From NCBI GenBank assembly GCA_963422705.1, contig OY730443.1, positions 1,178,001-1,242,000 on the forward strand: DNA of 64,000 nt. Direction: 5' to 3'. The position numbers were made by a program, and so were the translations under genes. The stretch comes from G963422705 sp963422705. Its GTDB lineage: Bacteria > Poribacteria > WGA-4E > WGA-3G. Every line of letters begins with the position of its first letter. Within the stretch, counting starts at the first letter, position 1. The notes beneath the pieces were generated by a model. The model saw only the letters and a list, made by a program, of their open reading frames with translations. It did no database searches and was not told the DNA's origin. Positions 51,241 through 60,097 of this stretch are shown here, one piece after another.

Positions 51241-52596
51241 TTAGGAACGATTTAACAATTCGGCGACGCGCGCCTCCATTGCAGGTACCGTCCCGACATC
51301 TGGAAGAGATGATAACGCCGTCCATGTCTCATAACCGCCTTGTTGCATTAATGCTTCATCTGTGCAAATGTAGCCGATATAACCGTTCGCTAAGCTAACA
51401 AGGAATAGTGGGTTTGCGTCAGCCGTAGATTTGATATTCAACCCAGTCTCTACAAAAACTTCACCGGGAAGGGCAACAATTGCTGCTTCGCCGAGCCGAA
51501 TTACCTGAATAGGTGCCGTAAGTTGTTTAGGCAATTTCGAGACGCGGAGGCATTCCCGGGCGTAGATGTCAACAAGTCTAGGCGGGATAGGTTGGCCGAC
51601 TACCCAGCTAAAAGGGCCCGTTTCATATTCGTCAAAGGTACCGCTAGGGACGGAAAGCACCCGTTCAGCGATACCCAGTTCTTCATCGGTAATCTGCTTC
51701 CGTCGGAAAGTCAGGGTGCTCATGTGTGCACTCAGTGAGAGTTTTTGGTGCATCTCCATGAACTGCATCTCCGTGATGAAATGCCCAGCGAGGACGTTCG
51801 CCATTTTCCTTGCCTGATGATGGCCTTTGGCCGTCCATTTAGTTTGTCCACTGAAGTCGATATTGTTAATCTGTCCTGATGCAGCATTCCAGAGGAGCGA
51901 AACGCAAGTACCACCGATGTAGTAGCGCATGAGCCGGTCAAAGTGTCCAAAATAGTCAGCCGAGAGTGCGTTGCTGTTGTCGGTACCAACGTAATGGAGT
52001 GAAAAGTTTGCCACGGCAGCGATAGGGGTACCATCCTCAGCCTCAACGAACATCATGGCTATATCCGCATCGATTGGGCCTGTAGGCTTGCCGAGTTCCG
52101 GATGCTGGATGCCCGGATTCATGCGGACGGTGCCATCCTTCATGTACCACCTTCGATTGAAGGAGATGCGCGTTTCTTTGACGCTTGCGAAACCGACGCG
52201 TGCGGGACAGAGTTTCCTCGCAGCCAATTCGACAGCATCAGCAATTTTAAGGGGCACCCATTTCGTATAATCGGTATCTTCATCGACACCGAGGAGGTCA
52301 GCAATTGCAACAGCGGTGTGGGTATGCGTTGCGTTAACCATCACGTGTTCCGGTGGAATGTCACACCGTTCGGAGATACGTGCTTTGGTCCGTTCAACTA
52401 TCGGCTGTGTTACAGCGATGAGGTCGCATGTAACGAGAGCAAGTCGCGTTGTACCATTATCGATAACGAGTGCTTTAGCGAACAGTTCGTCATCAACACT
52501 TTCGGCGTACCTGGCTCGGAATCCGCCGGGGATGGCCGTTCCGAGCGGCGCTGTGATATTCGCGGTTGCGCTTGCAGCCTTGAGTGTTGTTTCCAT
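51241..52596 (-). CDS. Neutral/alkaline ceramidase N-terminal-domain hydrolase
   Basis: A 451-residue protein matching the N-terminal domain of neutral/alkaline non-lysosomal ceramidases. Marks: ASATANITAPLGTAIPGGF near 9-27; VMVNATHTHTA near 85-95 (zinc histidines; canonical NxTHTHSGP); the serine-bearing loop NAASGQINNIDF near 234-245, where ceramidases have GDVSPN; and LPGEVFVETGLNI near 394. No signal peptide is evident, and the C-terminal Ig-like ceramidase domain is missing, so it is shorter than the 650-760 residue ceramidases. Many such short forms occur in Planctomycetes-like and Poribacteria-like genomes with unknown amide substrates. It is convergent with the CBM9 gene. Confidence 0.82.
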   Translation of the reverse strand: METTLKAASATANITAPLGTAIPGGFRARYAESVDDELFAKALVIDNGTTRLALVTCDLIAVTQPIVERTKARISERCDIPPEHVMVNATHTHTAVAIADLLGVDEDTDYTKWVPLKIADAVELAARKLCPARVGFASVKETRISFNRRWYMKDGTVRMNPGIQHPELGKPTGPIDADIAMMFVEAEDGTPIAAVANFSLHYVGTDNSNALSADYFGHFDRLMRYYIGGTCVSLLWNAASGQINNIDFSGQTKWTAKGHHQARKMANVLAGHFITEMQFMEMHQKLSLSAHMSTLTFRRKQITDEELGIAERVLSVPSGTFDEYETGPFSWVVGQPIPPRLVDIYARECLRVSKLPKQLTAPIQVIRLGEAAIVALPGEVFVETGLNIKSTADANPLFLVSLANGYIGYICTDEALMQQGGYETWTALSSLPDVGTVPAMEARVAELLNRS

Positions 52597-52719
52597 GATA
52601 TCATCTCCTTGTTAATGAGGTTAGTAGAAGTCTTTGATGGAATCTTATTCTATTTTAACCAATATCGCTAAATTGAAAAATTTAAAAATTCTGCGGCAGC
52701 AAATTTGCGTTCTTGGCAC

Positions 52720-52748
52720 TTGACATTACCTAATTTACATGGTATCAT
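52720..52748 (+). promoter_or_regulatory. Promoter of the Gld-type ABC cluster
   Basis: TTGACA (52720-52725), 17-base spacer, TATCAT (52743-52748), 62 bases before the ATG of the ATPase gene. Confidence 0.8.
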
Positions 52749-52810
52749 TTAAAGTGCATTTTATCCCAATCGCGGTGAGGCGTCCGCGCTTATATGGTTA
52801 GAGAACATTT

Positions 52811-53743
52811 ATGATTGAAGTTAAAGAGCTTACAAAATCCTATGGTGCGACTGTTGCGGTTAACAACGTTTCTTTTGATGCGAATGTGGGCGAGGTATTA
52901 GGATTCCTCGGGCCGAACGGGGCTGGTAAGACGACAACGATGCGGATTCTCACGTGTTATCTATCAGCAGATTCCGGGAACGCGACAGTTGCTGGTTATG
53001 ATGTATTTGAAGAATCGGTTGAAGTTCGGAGGAACATCGGTTACCTACCCGAGAGTGCGCCGCTCTATGCGGATATGGGTGTGATTGAATATCTGAATTT
53101 TATGACAGAGATTCGGCATCTTCCTAAAAGTGAGCGAAAAGCGCGGATTCGTGCAGTTGTCGAAACTTGTGGCCTCGAAGACGTTATTCAAAAAGACATT
53201 GGCGAGCTCTCAAAGGGCTATCGACAGCGTGTCGGCTTGGCCCAAAGCCTCATCCACGACCCGCCCATCATGATTTTAGACGAACCGACTTCAGGGTTGG
53301 ACCCGAATCAAATCATTGAGATTCGCAATCTGATAAAAAGCATTGGGCGAGAGAAGTTGGTGCTCTTCAGTACACACATTTTGCCCGAAGTATCAGCTAC
53401 GTGTAGTCGTATCCTCATCATCAATGAAGGGAAAATCGTTGCGAATGGTGCACCGGACGAGTTAACCAGTCAAGCAGAAGGGGAAGAAGTCGTCCATATC
53501 GGCATCCGAGGGCCTGAAGCGGAAATCGAGTCAAAATTATCCGAGCTAGATTTTGTCTCACAGTGGATGTATGTTGAAACCAAGGACGGCGTCATTAATT
53601 ACCGAGTGACAGCCTCAAAAGGGAGCGAAGCTGCGGAAGCACTGTTTCGCGTCGTTGTAGATAACCAGTGGAGTTTAAGGGAACTCCGTCAAGAATCAGT
53701 CGATTTAGAGGATGTGTTCCTCAATCTGACAATGAAGGAGTAG
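52811..53743 (+). CDS. gldA: ABC transporter ATP-binding protein (GldA-like)
   Basis: A 310-residue ATPase. Walker A GPNGAGKTTTMRIL near 35-48, signature LSKGYRQRVGLAQSLI near 136-151, Walker B IMILDEPTSGLDPNQ near 156-170 and switch histidine in LFSTHILPEV near 189-198. The C-terminal extension after about 215 is the regulatory domain found in GldA, BcrA and NatA types. It is followed by the permease and a GldG-type protein, the arrangement of the GldA-GldF-GldG complex. GldAFG is required for gliding in Flavobacterium, but homologous clusters are widespread in non-gliding bacteria, so motility is not implied. Confidence 0.92.
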   Translation: MIEVKELTKSYGATVAVNNVSFDANVGEVLGFLGPNGAGKTTTMRILTCYLSADSGNATVAGYDVFEESVEVRRNIGYLPESAPLYADMGVIEYLNFMTEIRHLPKSERKARIRAVVETCGLEDVIQKDIGELSKGYRQRVGLAQSLIHDPPIMILDEPTSGLDPNQIIEIRNLIKSIGREKLVLFSTHILPEVSATCSRILIINEGKIVANGAPDELTSQAEGEEVVHIGIRGPEAEIESKLSELDFVSQWMYVETKDGVINYRVTASKGSEAAEALFRVVVDNQWSLRELRQESVDLEDVFLNLTMKE

Positions 53744-53809
53744 TATACCATCTCGGTATTGCGACAGACATGAAAATTGCGCGATGCCACAAACAACAGA
53801 AAACAGATC

Positions 53810-54526
53810 ATGACGAATGTTATAGCGCTCTTTAAGAAGGAATTTAAAAGTTATTTTAATTCGCCCATTGCGTATATTTTTATTACCTTTTTCCTGGGCA
53901 TTTCTTCCTGGCTCTTTTTTCGCGGTTTTTTCCTGATTAACCAAGCAGAGATGCGGGATTTTTTCGGGGCAATGCCGTGGCTTTTCCTATTTTTCGTTCC
54001 CGCCGTTACAATGAAACTCTGGGCGGAAGAAGAGAAACTCGGTACAGTCGAGCTCTTGATGACGTTACCCATTCGGGATTATGAAGTGGTGCTCGGTAAG
54101 TACTTAGCGAGTTTCGGGCTCCTTTTTGTGACAGGATTGCTTTCGCTGGTACTGCCGCTTGCAGTCAATTATCTTGGAGATGCGGATGGTGGGACATTAA
54201 TAAGCGGTTACATCGGGCTTTTGTTGATGGGAGGTGCGTACCTGGCAATAGGGCTGTTCGCTTCAACGGTAACAGAGAATCAGATAGTTGCCTTTATTTT
54301 AGGGATTACTGCCTGCTTCGTCCTGTTGATTATTGGGGAGGACATTGTCCTTTTCAATACCCCGAATTGGCTTTTTCCGATTTTCAGTTATCTCGGTTTA
54401 GGTGCGCATTACAGTAGCATCCTTCGCGGTGTGCTGGACTCCCGAGATATTATCTATTATCTATCGGTTATCGGATTCTTTCTATTTCTGAGTTCGATGT
54501 CGATTGAGAGTCGAAAATGGAGGTAG
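53810..54526 (+). CDS. ABC-2 type permease (GldF-like)
   Basis: The ATG at 53810 gives 238 residues, beginning MTNVIALFKKEFKSYFNSPI, the usual ABC-2 opening with a cytoplasmic helix. About six transmembrane helices follow; MKLWAEEEKLGTVELLMTLP (about 64-83) is the conserved cytoplasmic coupling motif after helix 2. GldF is the closest named relative by gene order. The stop lies 5 bases before the start of the GldG-type gene. Location is the inner membrane. Confidence 0.88.
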   Translation: MTNVIALFKKEFKSYFNSPIAYIFITFFLGISSWLFFRGFFLINQAEMRDFFGAMPWLFLFFVPAVTMKLWAEEEKLGTVELLMTLPIRDYEVVLGKYLASFGLLFVTGLLSLVLPLAVNYLGDADGGTLISGYIGLLLMGGAYLAIGLFASTVTENQIVAFILGITACFVLLIIGEDIVLFNTPNWLFPIFSYLGLGAHYSSILRGVLDSRDIIYYLSVIGFFLFLSSMSIESRKWR

Positions 54527-54530
54527 CATT

Positions 54531-56189
54531 TTGGCATCGGAAGGACTCAAATCGGCTTCATCGAAACATCTCAAATACGGTGGCAACGCAACCATATTTG
54601 TTTTACTTTTATTTGGCATCCTTGTCTTGTTCAATTTTCTGTCAACGCGGCGTTTCATTCGCGCAGATCTGACTGAAGATAAGCGATATACCATCTCGGA
54701 TGCTACCAAAAACGTGCTTAGTTCCTTAGACGATATTGTAACAATCACCGCCTATTTTTCAACGGAACCCGCGGAAGTTGCACAAATTCGGCGCAGTGTG
54801 AGAGATGTATTAGACGAATATCAGGCATTCTCGCAGAAACTCCAAATCGATTTTGTGAATCCCGTAGATTTTGATGCTGGTAAGAAACAAGAACTCCGGT
54901 TCAAAGGGATACCCGAAGTCCAAATGAATGTCATTCGGGAAGATAAAGCGGAAATTGCGAACGTTTACCTCGGCATCGGCATCGGTTATAGCGGCAAAGA
55001 GGAAGTCTTAGCTGTTGTACAATCCACTGCGAATTTGGAGTATGAACTCACTTCAACGATTCTTAAAGTTACCACCAAAGAAGCAAAAACGGTTGGCTTC
55101 CTGAAAGGACATAACGAATTTGATATATACGCCCAAACGTCTCAGAGGCTTCTTGAACGGTTAGACAAGAACGCGAAAGGGCAATATAACTTAACAACTG
55201 TGGAGCTTCAAGGGGGTGAAAGCGTTCCCAACACCGTATCGACGTTAATCATCGCCGGCCCAAAACAGGTGGTGGAAGCGCGTGAAAAATATGAAATCGA
55301 TCAGTTTATTATGCGCGGCGGCAAGGCAATTTTCTTAATCGATTCGATGCAGCTTCAACCTGGGAGCTTGCAAGGAACCCCACTTAGCACCGGTTTGAAT
55401 GAGCTACTCGAACATTACGGCGTCAAACTCGGAAATAATGTGTTGATTGACAGGCGGTTTCACGATAGCGCACGCTTCCAACGCGGATTCATGACTGTTA
55501 TTCAACCGTACCCGTATTTTGTTAAGATTATTAAGGACAATTTCTCTCAAGAGAGTACGGTAACGAATCAGCTAGAAGGATTAACCTTGCCCTGGACAAG
55601 TTCATTGGAAGTCGCTACCCCGGAAGGTGTGACAGGGACAGTTTTGGCAAAAACCAGTGAGTTTAGCCAGAGTATACAAGGATTTTACAACCTTGAACCC
55701 AATCTTACTATACCAGAGGGGGAATTACAGGCGTATCCGGTTGCCGTGGCTTTGGAAGGGAAATTTGGAAGTTTCTACGCAGATAAAGAAATTCCACCCG
55801 TGAAAACCGGGACGGACGACACGGATAAGGCGCCTGGTGAAAAGACCGCGCTTTCGGAAGACGCGGCAGCCAGTACCCCATTGACTGAGAGTCAACCGAC
55901 GCAAATTGTTGTCCTTGGCACCGCCAAATCGCTCACACAAATGCGGCCCGATGGAATTGACTTTTTCTTAAATACCGTTGACTGGATGACGCTTGGGGAC
56001 GCTTTAATCGGCATCCGTTCGCAGACGATTACCGAGCGGCCCCTACGGGAAATCTCTGAGATTGAGAAAAACTTTATTAAATATCTCTGTATCGCCGGCG
56101 TTCCACTACTCGTGGTTATCTTTGGGTTGCTCCGTTATCTCTTAAAAAGGAGGGCAAAACGGTTAGTTGAAACCTACGGTTCCTTATAA
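54531..56189 (+). CDS. GldG-like ABC-associated protein
   Basis: Start TTG at 54531 chosen: GGAGGT lies six bases upstream, whereas the longer frame from 54504 overlaps the permease and lacks a site. The product has 552 residues. One N-terminal transmembrane helix (about 20-38) is followed by a large extracytoplasmic domain of the DUF/GldG type (RRFIRADLTEDKRYTISDAT, FLKGHNEFDIYAQTSQRLLE, NTVSTLIIAGPKQVVEAREK, MRGGKAIFLIDSM) and a C-terminal helix (about 520-540) with a basic end (KRRAKRLVE). It is thought to be a substrate-binding or structural subunit of the ABC complex. The next gene (DUF4340) is 117 bases on. Confidence 0.88.
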   Translation: MASEGLKSASSKHLKYGGNATIFVLLLFGILVLFNFLSTRRFIRADLTEDKRYTISDATKNVLSSLDDIVTITAYFSTEPAEVAQIRRSVRDVLDEYQAFSQKLQIDFVNPVDFDAGKKQELRFKGIPEVQMNVIREDKAEIANVYLGIGIGYSGKEEVLAVVQSTANLEYELTSTILKVTTKEAKTVGFLKGHNEFDIYAQTSQRLLERLDKNAKGQYNLTTVELQGGESVPNTVSTLIIAGPKQVVEAREKYEIDQFIMRGGKAIFLIDSMQLQPGSLQGTPLSTGLNELLEHYGVKLGNNVLIDRRFHDSARFQRGFMTVIQPYPYFVKIIKDNFSQESTVTNQLEGLTLPWTSSLEVATPEGVTGTVLAKTSEFSQSIQGFYNLEPNLTIPEGELQAYPVAVALEGKFGSFYADKEIPPVKTGTDDTDKAPGEKTALSEDAAASTPLTESQPTQIVVLGTAKSLTQMRPDGIDFFLNTVDWMTLGDALIGIRSQTITERPLREISEIEKNFIKYLCIAGVPLLVVIFGLLRYLLKRRAKRLVETYGSL

Positions 56190-56306
56190 ATCTCGGCGCG
56201 TTCTCGCATAACTCTGCACGCTAGCGCGTTTTTTCGACAGGTTGACGTGATGCCCAGCTTGCCGAGCGCGCAACACGATTTTTATTAACCGTATCCAATA
56301 CGAAAA

Positions 56307-57284
56307 ATGAAAACGAAAAAACTTCTAATTTTTGCAGCGGTTTTTGTTGGTTTGGCACTCGTTATTCTGGTTTTTGAGAACCCTTTCGGACAAAGCGAGT
56401 ATCAAAAGAAGGTTAGGACAGCAGTCCCCCTTTTTCCTAAATTTGATAAAGCAGCCGTAGAAAAAATAGAAATCGTTGCTGACAGTACCGTGACAACACT
56501 AAAAAAAGAAAATGGCCAATGGCTTGTTGATTCGATGGACAATTATCCCGCAGATGCCGCCAGCGTCGACGAGCTCCTGAACAAAGTCTCGGAATTTAAG
56601 AATACCGAACGCGTCTCTAACAATCCCGACAAGCAAGCTGAGTTTGAGGTAGATAGCACCGGAATCGACGTGAAGTTGATGGATGGCAGCGACGCAGTAT
56701 TGGTGCACCTGTTCGTCGGGAAAAACACACCCGGATTTCTGAGTAGTTATGTACGTGCAGCCGATTCCAATGATGTTTACATTGCACAAGGCGCACTACA
56801 GACTGTCTTTGACAAAGGGACACAGAGCTGGAAAGATCGGACGGTATTTGATTTTAACAAAGGGAACGTACTGCAACTGAACATCACATCTTCCGAAGAA
56901 ACGGTTGAACTACGATTGGATGATGATGGAAAATGGCAGATGTTGCAACCGATAGCTTCAGCTGTCAAACAGAGCGAGGTTGATAGCCTATTAACGGCGT
57001 TCAGCCAATTAGATACCGATGATTTTGCTGAAGCAAAAGACGCTCTTGATGAGTATGGATTAGCATCGCCTGAATCCTCAATATCCGCCGTGTTGAATGA
57101 TGGAACCACCGCCACATTGCACATCGGCAAAGAGGAAGATGGAAAACGTTACGTCAAACGTGATGACAAGGACAACATCTTCAGGCTTTATACCTCGAAT
57201 GTGAATCGTTTAATCAAGAAGTCTGAGACGCTTAAAGAGGAGGCACCCGCCCCGGAGACGGAAGCTGCAACTCCCACAGAGTAA
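56307..57284 (+). CDS. DUF4340-containing exported protein
   Basis: A 325-residue protein: N-terminal membrane anchor (about 5-22), then two repeated DUF4340 units (about 45-140 and 180-300) with the pattern DSTVTTLKKENGQWLVDSM, then YPADAASVDELLNKVSEF, and again SEETVELRLDDDGKWQMLQP, SAVKQSEVDSLLTAFSQL. A Glu/Pro/Thr-rich tail ends it. DUF4340 proteins are regularly coded right after GldG-type genes, as here, so it probably belongs to the same envelope complex. Function is unknown. An inverted, T-rich sequence at about 56218-56236 in the gap may partly terminate transcription after the GldG gene. Confidence 0.82.
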   Translation: MKTKKLLIFAAVFVGLALVILVFENPFGQSEYQKKVRTAVPLFPKFDKAAVEKIEIVADSTVTTLKKENGQWLVDSMDNYPADAASVDELLNKVSEFKNTERVSNNPDKQAEFEVDSTGIDVKLMDGSDAVLVHLFVGKNTPGFLSSYVRAADSNDVYIAQGALQTVFDKGTQSWKDRTVFDFNKGNVLQLNITSSEETVELRLDDDGKWQMLQPIASAVKQSEVDSLLTAFSQLDTDDFAEAKDALDEYGLASPESSISAVLNDGTTATLHIGKEEDGKRYVKRDDKDNIFRLYTSNVNRLIKKSETLKEEAPAPETEAATPTE

Positions 57285-57297
57285 TGTTAATGTTGGC

Positions 57298-57333
57298 GTG
57301 CCTTCTCTCTCACTCATCATGAATTGAAGGCAC
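57298..57333 (+). terminator. Weak terminator after the DUF4340 gene
   Basis: GTGCCTTC (57298-57305) and GAAGGCAC (57326-57333) form an 8-bp stem with a 20-base loop; no strong T-run follows. The rest of the gap up to 57570 contains nothing I can support. Confidence 0.35.
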
Positions 57334-57571
57334 CGCCCTCATTTATCAGAACTTAGACGCCACAGACACGTCGCCATTAACACCAAACAGCACAAACCAC
57401 ATTATTGTTAATATCACCTCTCAACGTTTTCTGAAACGAAAATGGACCTTCCTTTCCTTCCATTCCATTCAGTACCTACGAAGCCTCCGGTGAACACCAG
57501 CTCAAAGCCTCGAAAACCGAGTTACGCTGTGAAGAGGTAAAAGCGTAGCATGAAATACTACCAACGAAATT

Positions 57572-57601
57572 TTGACAACGTGGAATTAGGAACGTTATCG
57601 T
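57572..57601 (+). promoter_or_regulatory. Promoter of the SLC12-like transporter
   Basis: TTGACA (57572-57577), 18-base spacer, TATCGT (57596-57601), 70 bases before the ATG. Confidence 0.65.
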
Positions 57602-57670
57602 CTTATATTTACACTTTAATTATGAATTTCCAATTTTAATAAAGGCTTCTCAACTCTTGGGGAATTGGCA

Positions 57671-59929
57671 ATGTTTTCAAATCCATCTGAATATACAGGC
57701 GCTGCCATGCCTTCCCAAAATGGGTATGGTTTCGGCACGGCTCCCGTTTTTCTCGCATCGATTAGTACGATTCTCGGTGCAATTCTTTTCTTACGGTTCG
57801 GTTACGCGGTCGCACACGTAGGGCTCTGGGGTAGTCTTGCAATCATCATTCTTGGGCATTTTGTGACGATTCCAACGGTTTTGGCGGTATCAGAGATTGC
57901 GACGAACCGGCGCGTAGCAGGGGGCGGGGCATACTACATTGTCAGCCGGTCGTTTGGCCCCAGCATTGGGGGTACGATTGGAATTGCCCTATATCTTTCA
58001 CAAGCAATTTCTGTCGCGCTCTATATAGTCGCCTTTGCAGCAGCGTTTGATCCACTCTATAATTGGATTTTTGATACATACGGCTTAAGCGTCGGCCCCC
58101 GGTGGGTGAGTCTCCCCTGCACGTTTTTGCTAATCGCCCTAATGCTTACCAAAGGGGCTAACCTAGGGGTATCGCTCCTGTGGGGCGTCAGTGTGCTACT
58201 CGTGGCATCACTCGTCGCTTTTCTTCTAGGGGAAGCACCTACAGAGATGCGTCCGGAAGGGCTGAACATGACTACCACTATTGAGAGCAGCGATAGTTTC
58301 GGGACAGTTTTTGCTACATGTTTTCCAGCATTCACCGGCATGATAGCGGGGCTCGGGCTATCTGGTGACTTGAAAAACCCACGCCGGAGCATTCCCCTGG
58401 GGACGATTGGGGCAACCTTAACCGGGATGGCAATTTATGTTCTTGTCGCAATCAAATTGGCGCAGCATGCCACACCGGAAGCTCTTAATGAAGACGTCTT
58501 CGTCATGGCAAAAATCGCACTATGGAGCCCCGCAATCTACGTTGGGTTAGGTGCAGCAGCACTCTCATCAGCACTCGGCTCTATTTTAGTCGCACCGCGG
58601 ACGCTGCAGGCACTTGCCCGGGACAACGTGCTGCCCATTCCGCAACTCAACCGATTGATGGGAAAAGGGATAGGACAGACGCAGGAACCGGTATATGCTA
58701 TGGGCGTATCCGGCGCGATAGCAATTGTGTTCGTGGTAATAGGCAATTTGGATTTTATCGCTCAAATTCTAAGCATGTTCTTTATGGTAACTTATGGCGT
58801 GCTCTGCGCCGTCTCGTTTCTTGAGTATTTCGCGGGAAATCCTTCCTATCGCCCCACATTCAGGTCACGATGGTATTTGTCGCTCCTCGGTACAGTAATG
58901 TGTGGGCTAATGATGTTCCAGATTAACGTATTGTCCGCACTCATCTCAATTTTTCTAATGGTTGGGGTTTATTTAGGGCTCCGCCGGGGACACCGGGGGC
59001 AGCGCGATTTGACAGCAATCTTCCAAGGGACAATGTTCCAATTAACACGGTGGTTGCAAATTATCCTGCAGAAAAGCCGCGTGATTTCATCGCATCGCGA
59101 GTGGCGCCCCTCAATCATCGCAGTAACGCGTTTTGGTAGAAAACGGCTCGGGCATTTTGACCTCCTACGTTGGATTTGTCATCGACACGGTTTCGGGCAT
59201 TTTATACAGTTCTTCCAAGGGGATTACTCACTCCGAGGTGAGTTCAAGGCACGCACACACGTCGATAGATTAATCGAACGGACAGAGGTGAGCCGCGCCG
59301 GTATCTTTGTCGATTCTCTGATTTGCCCAACATTTGAGCTCGCAATTGCACAGGTAATGCAAATGCCCGGAATTTCAGGATTGGAGAATAACTGCATTCT
59401 CCTTGAGTTTGATAGCGAGATTCCCGAGGAGATTCCGGAAGTTGTCGCAGGGGCACGCCTCACCGCAGACTCAAGTTTTAACGTACTCACACTCCGCTCG
59501 ACGAAATTCCGGTTTGGCTACCGCTCTTCTATCCATATCTGGGTAACAGAAGAAACCCTTGCGCATGCACCGCTGATGTTATTGCTTGCTTATATCATTG
59601 TCGGGCATCCAGAGTGGCGACGCGCGGAGCTACGTCTCTTTGCGTGTTTTGACTCTATTGATGCAGCGCGTGAAACAGATAGACTCTCAACGTTGATGCG
59701 GGAAGGGAGACTCCCGATTTCGAGGCAGAATGTGACTTCCGTATTGTGCAGTAGCCTAGACGCGTTAGAGCAAGAAGTCGCTCACAGGTCAGCACAGGCT
59801 GATTTAGTCATCGCCGGCTTAACAACGGAAGAACTTAATTCCGGGGAATTAGCACAAGTATTGCAACATTATGATGGAGCAAATGACGTTCTATTCGTCC
59901 ATTCAACTGGGCAGGTTTCCATTGATTAG
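57671..59929 (+). CDS. APC-superfamily transporter of the SLC12 (cation-chloride cotransporter) type
   Basis: The ATG at 57671 gives 752 residues. The N-terminal 440 residues hold about twelve transmembrane helices with the APC/SLC12 pattern (VFLASISTILGAILFLRFGY for helix 1, AGGGAYYIVSRSFGPSIGGT for helix 3, FPAFTGMIAGLGLSGDLKNP for helix 6, typical of cation-chloride cotransporters). The C-terminal 300 residues form a soluble domain with alternating strands and helices (SIIAVTRFGRKRLGHFDLLR, LVIAGLTTEELNSG), like the cytoplasmic regulatory domain of SLC12 proteins. In animals they move Na/K with chloride; bacterial relatives may move amino acids or potassium. It is a single gene with its own promoter. 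Confidence 0.85.
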   Translation: MFSNPSEYTGAAMPSQNGYGFGTAPVFLASISTILGAILFLRFGYAVAHVGLWGSLAIIILGHFVTIPTVLAVSEIATNRRVAGGGAYYIVSRSFGPSIGGTIGIALYLSQAISVALYIVAFAAAFDPLYNWIFDTYGLSVGPRWVSLPCTFLLIALMLTKGANLGVSLLWGVSVLLVASLVAFLLGEAPTEMRPEGLNMTTTIESSDSFGTVFATCFPAFTGMIAGLGLSGDLKNPRRSIPLGTIGATLTGMAIYVLVAIKLAQHATPEALNEDVFVMAKIALWSPAIYVGLGAAALSSALGSILVAPRTLQALARDNVLPIPQLNRLMGKGIGQTQEPVYAMGVSGAIAIVFVVIGNLDFIAQILSMFFMVTYGVLCAVSFLEYFAGNPSYRPTFRSRWYLSLLGTVMCGLMMFQINVLSALISIFLMVGVYLGLRRGHRGQRDLTAIFQGTMFQLTRWLQIILQKSRVISSHREWRPSIIAVTRFGRKRLGHFDLLRWICHRHGFGHFIQFFQGDYSLRGEFKARTHVDRLIERTEVSRAGIFVDSLICPTFELAIAQVMQMPGISGLENNCILLEFDSEIPEEIPEVVAGARLTADSSFNVLTLRSTKFRFGYRSSIHIWVTEETLAHAPLMLLLAYIIVGHPEWRRAELRLFACFDSIDAARETDRLSTLMREGRLPISRQNVTSVLCSSLDALEQEVAHRSAQADLVIAGLTTEELNSGELAQVLQHYDGANDVLFVHSTGQVSID

Positions 59930-60097
59930 CATCATTAAATCGCATCATCGGATTGTCGAAAACAAACACCGCAATATGCACCTATGACAGTTGCACGTAA
60001 AATTTCAGAATATCAAGATAACCTGAAAGGACTTAGCCAGACGGATATCTAGATTTACTCATAACAACCCGTTATAACCGGCTTAATATAGAAAAAA

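Noticed and set aside
56210..56245. Strong terminator between the GldG-type gene and the DUF4340 gene
   Set aside because: A GCGCG/CGCGT pairing with a T-run exists, but the stem is poor and the downstream gene belongs functionally to the same cluster.
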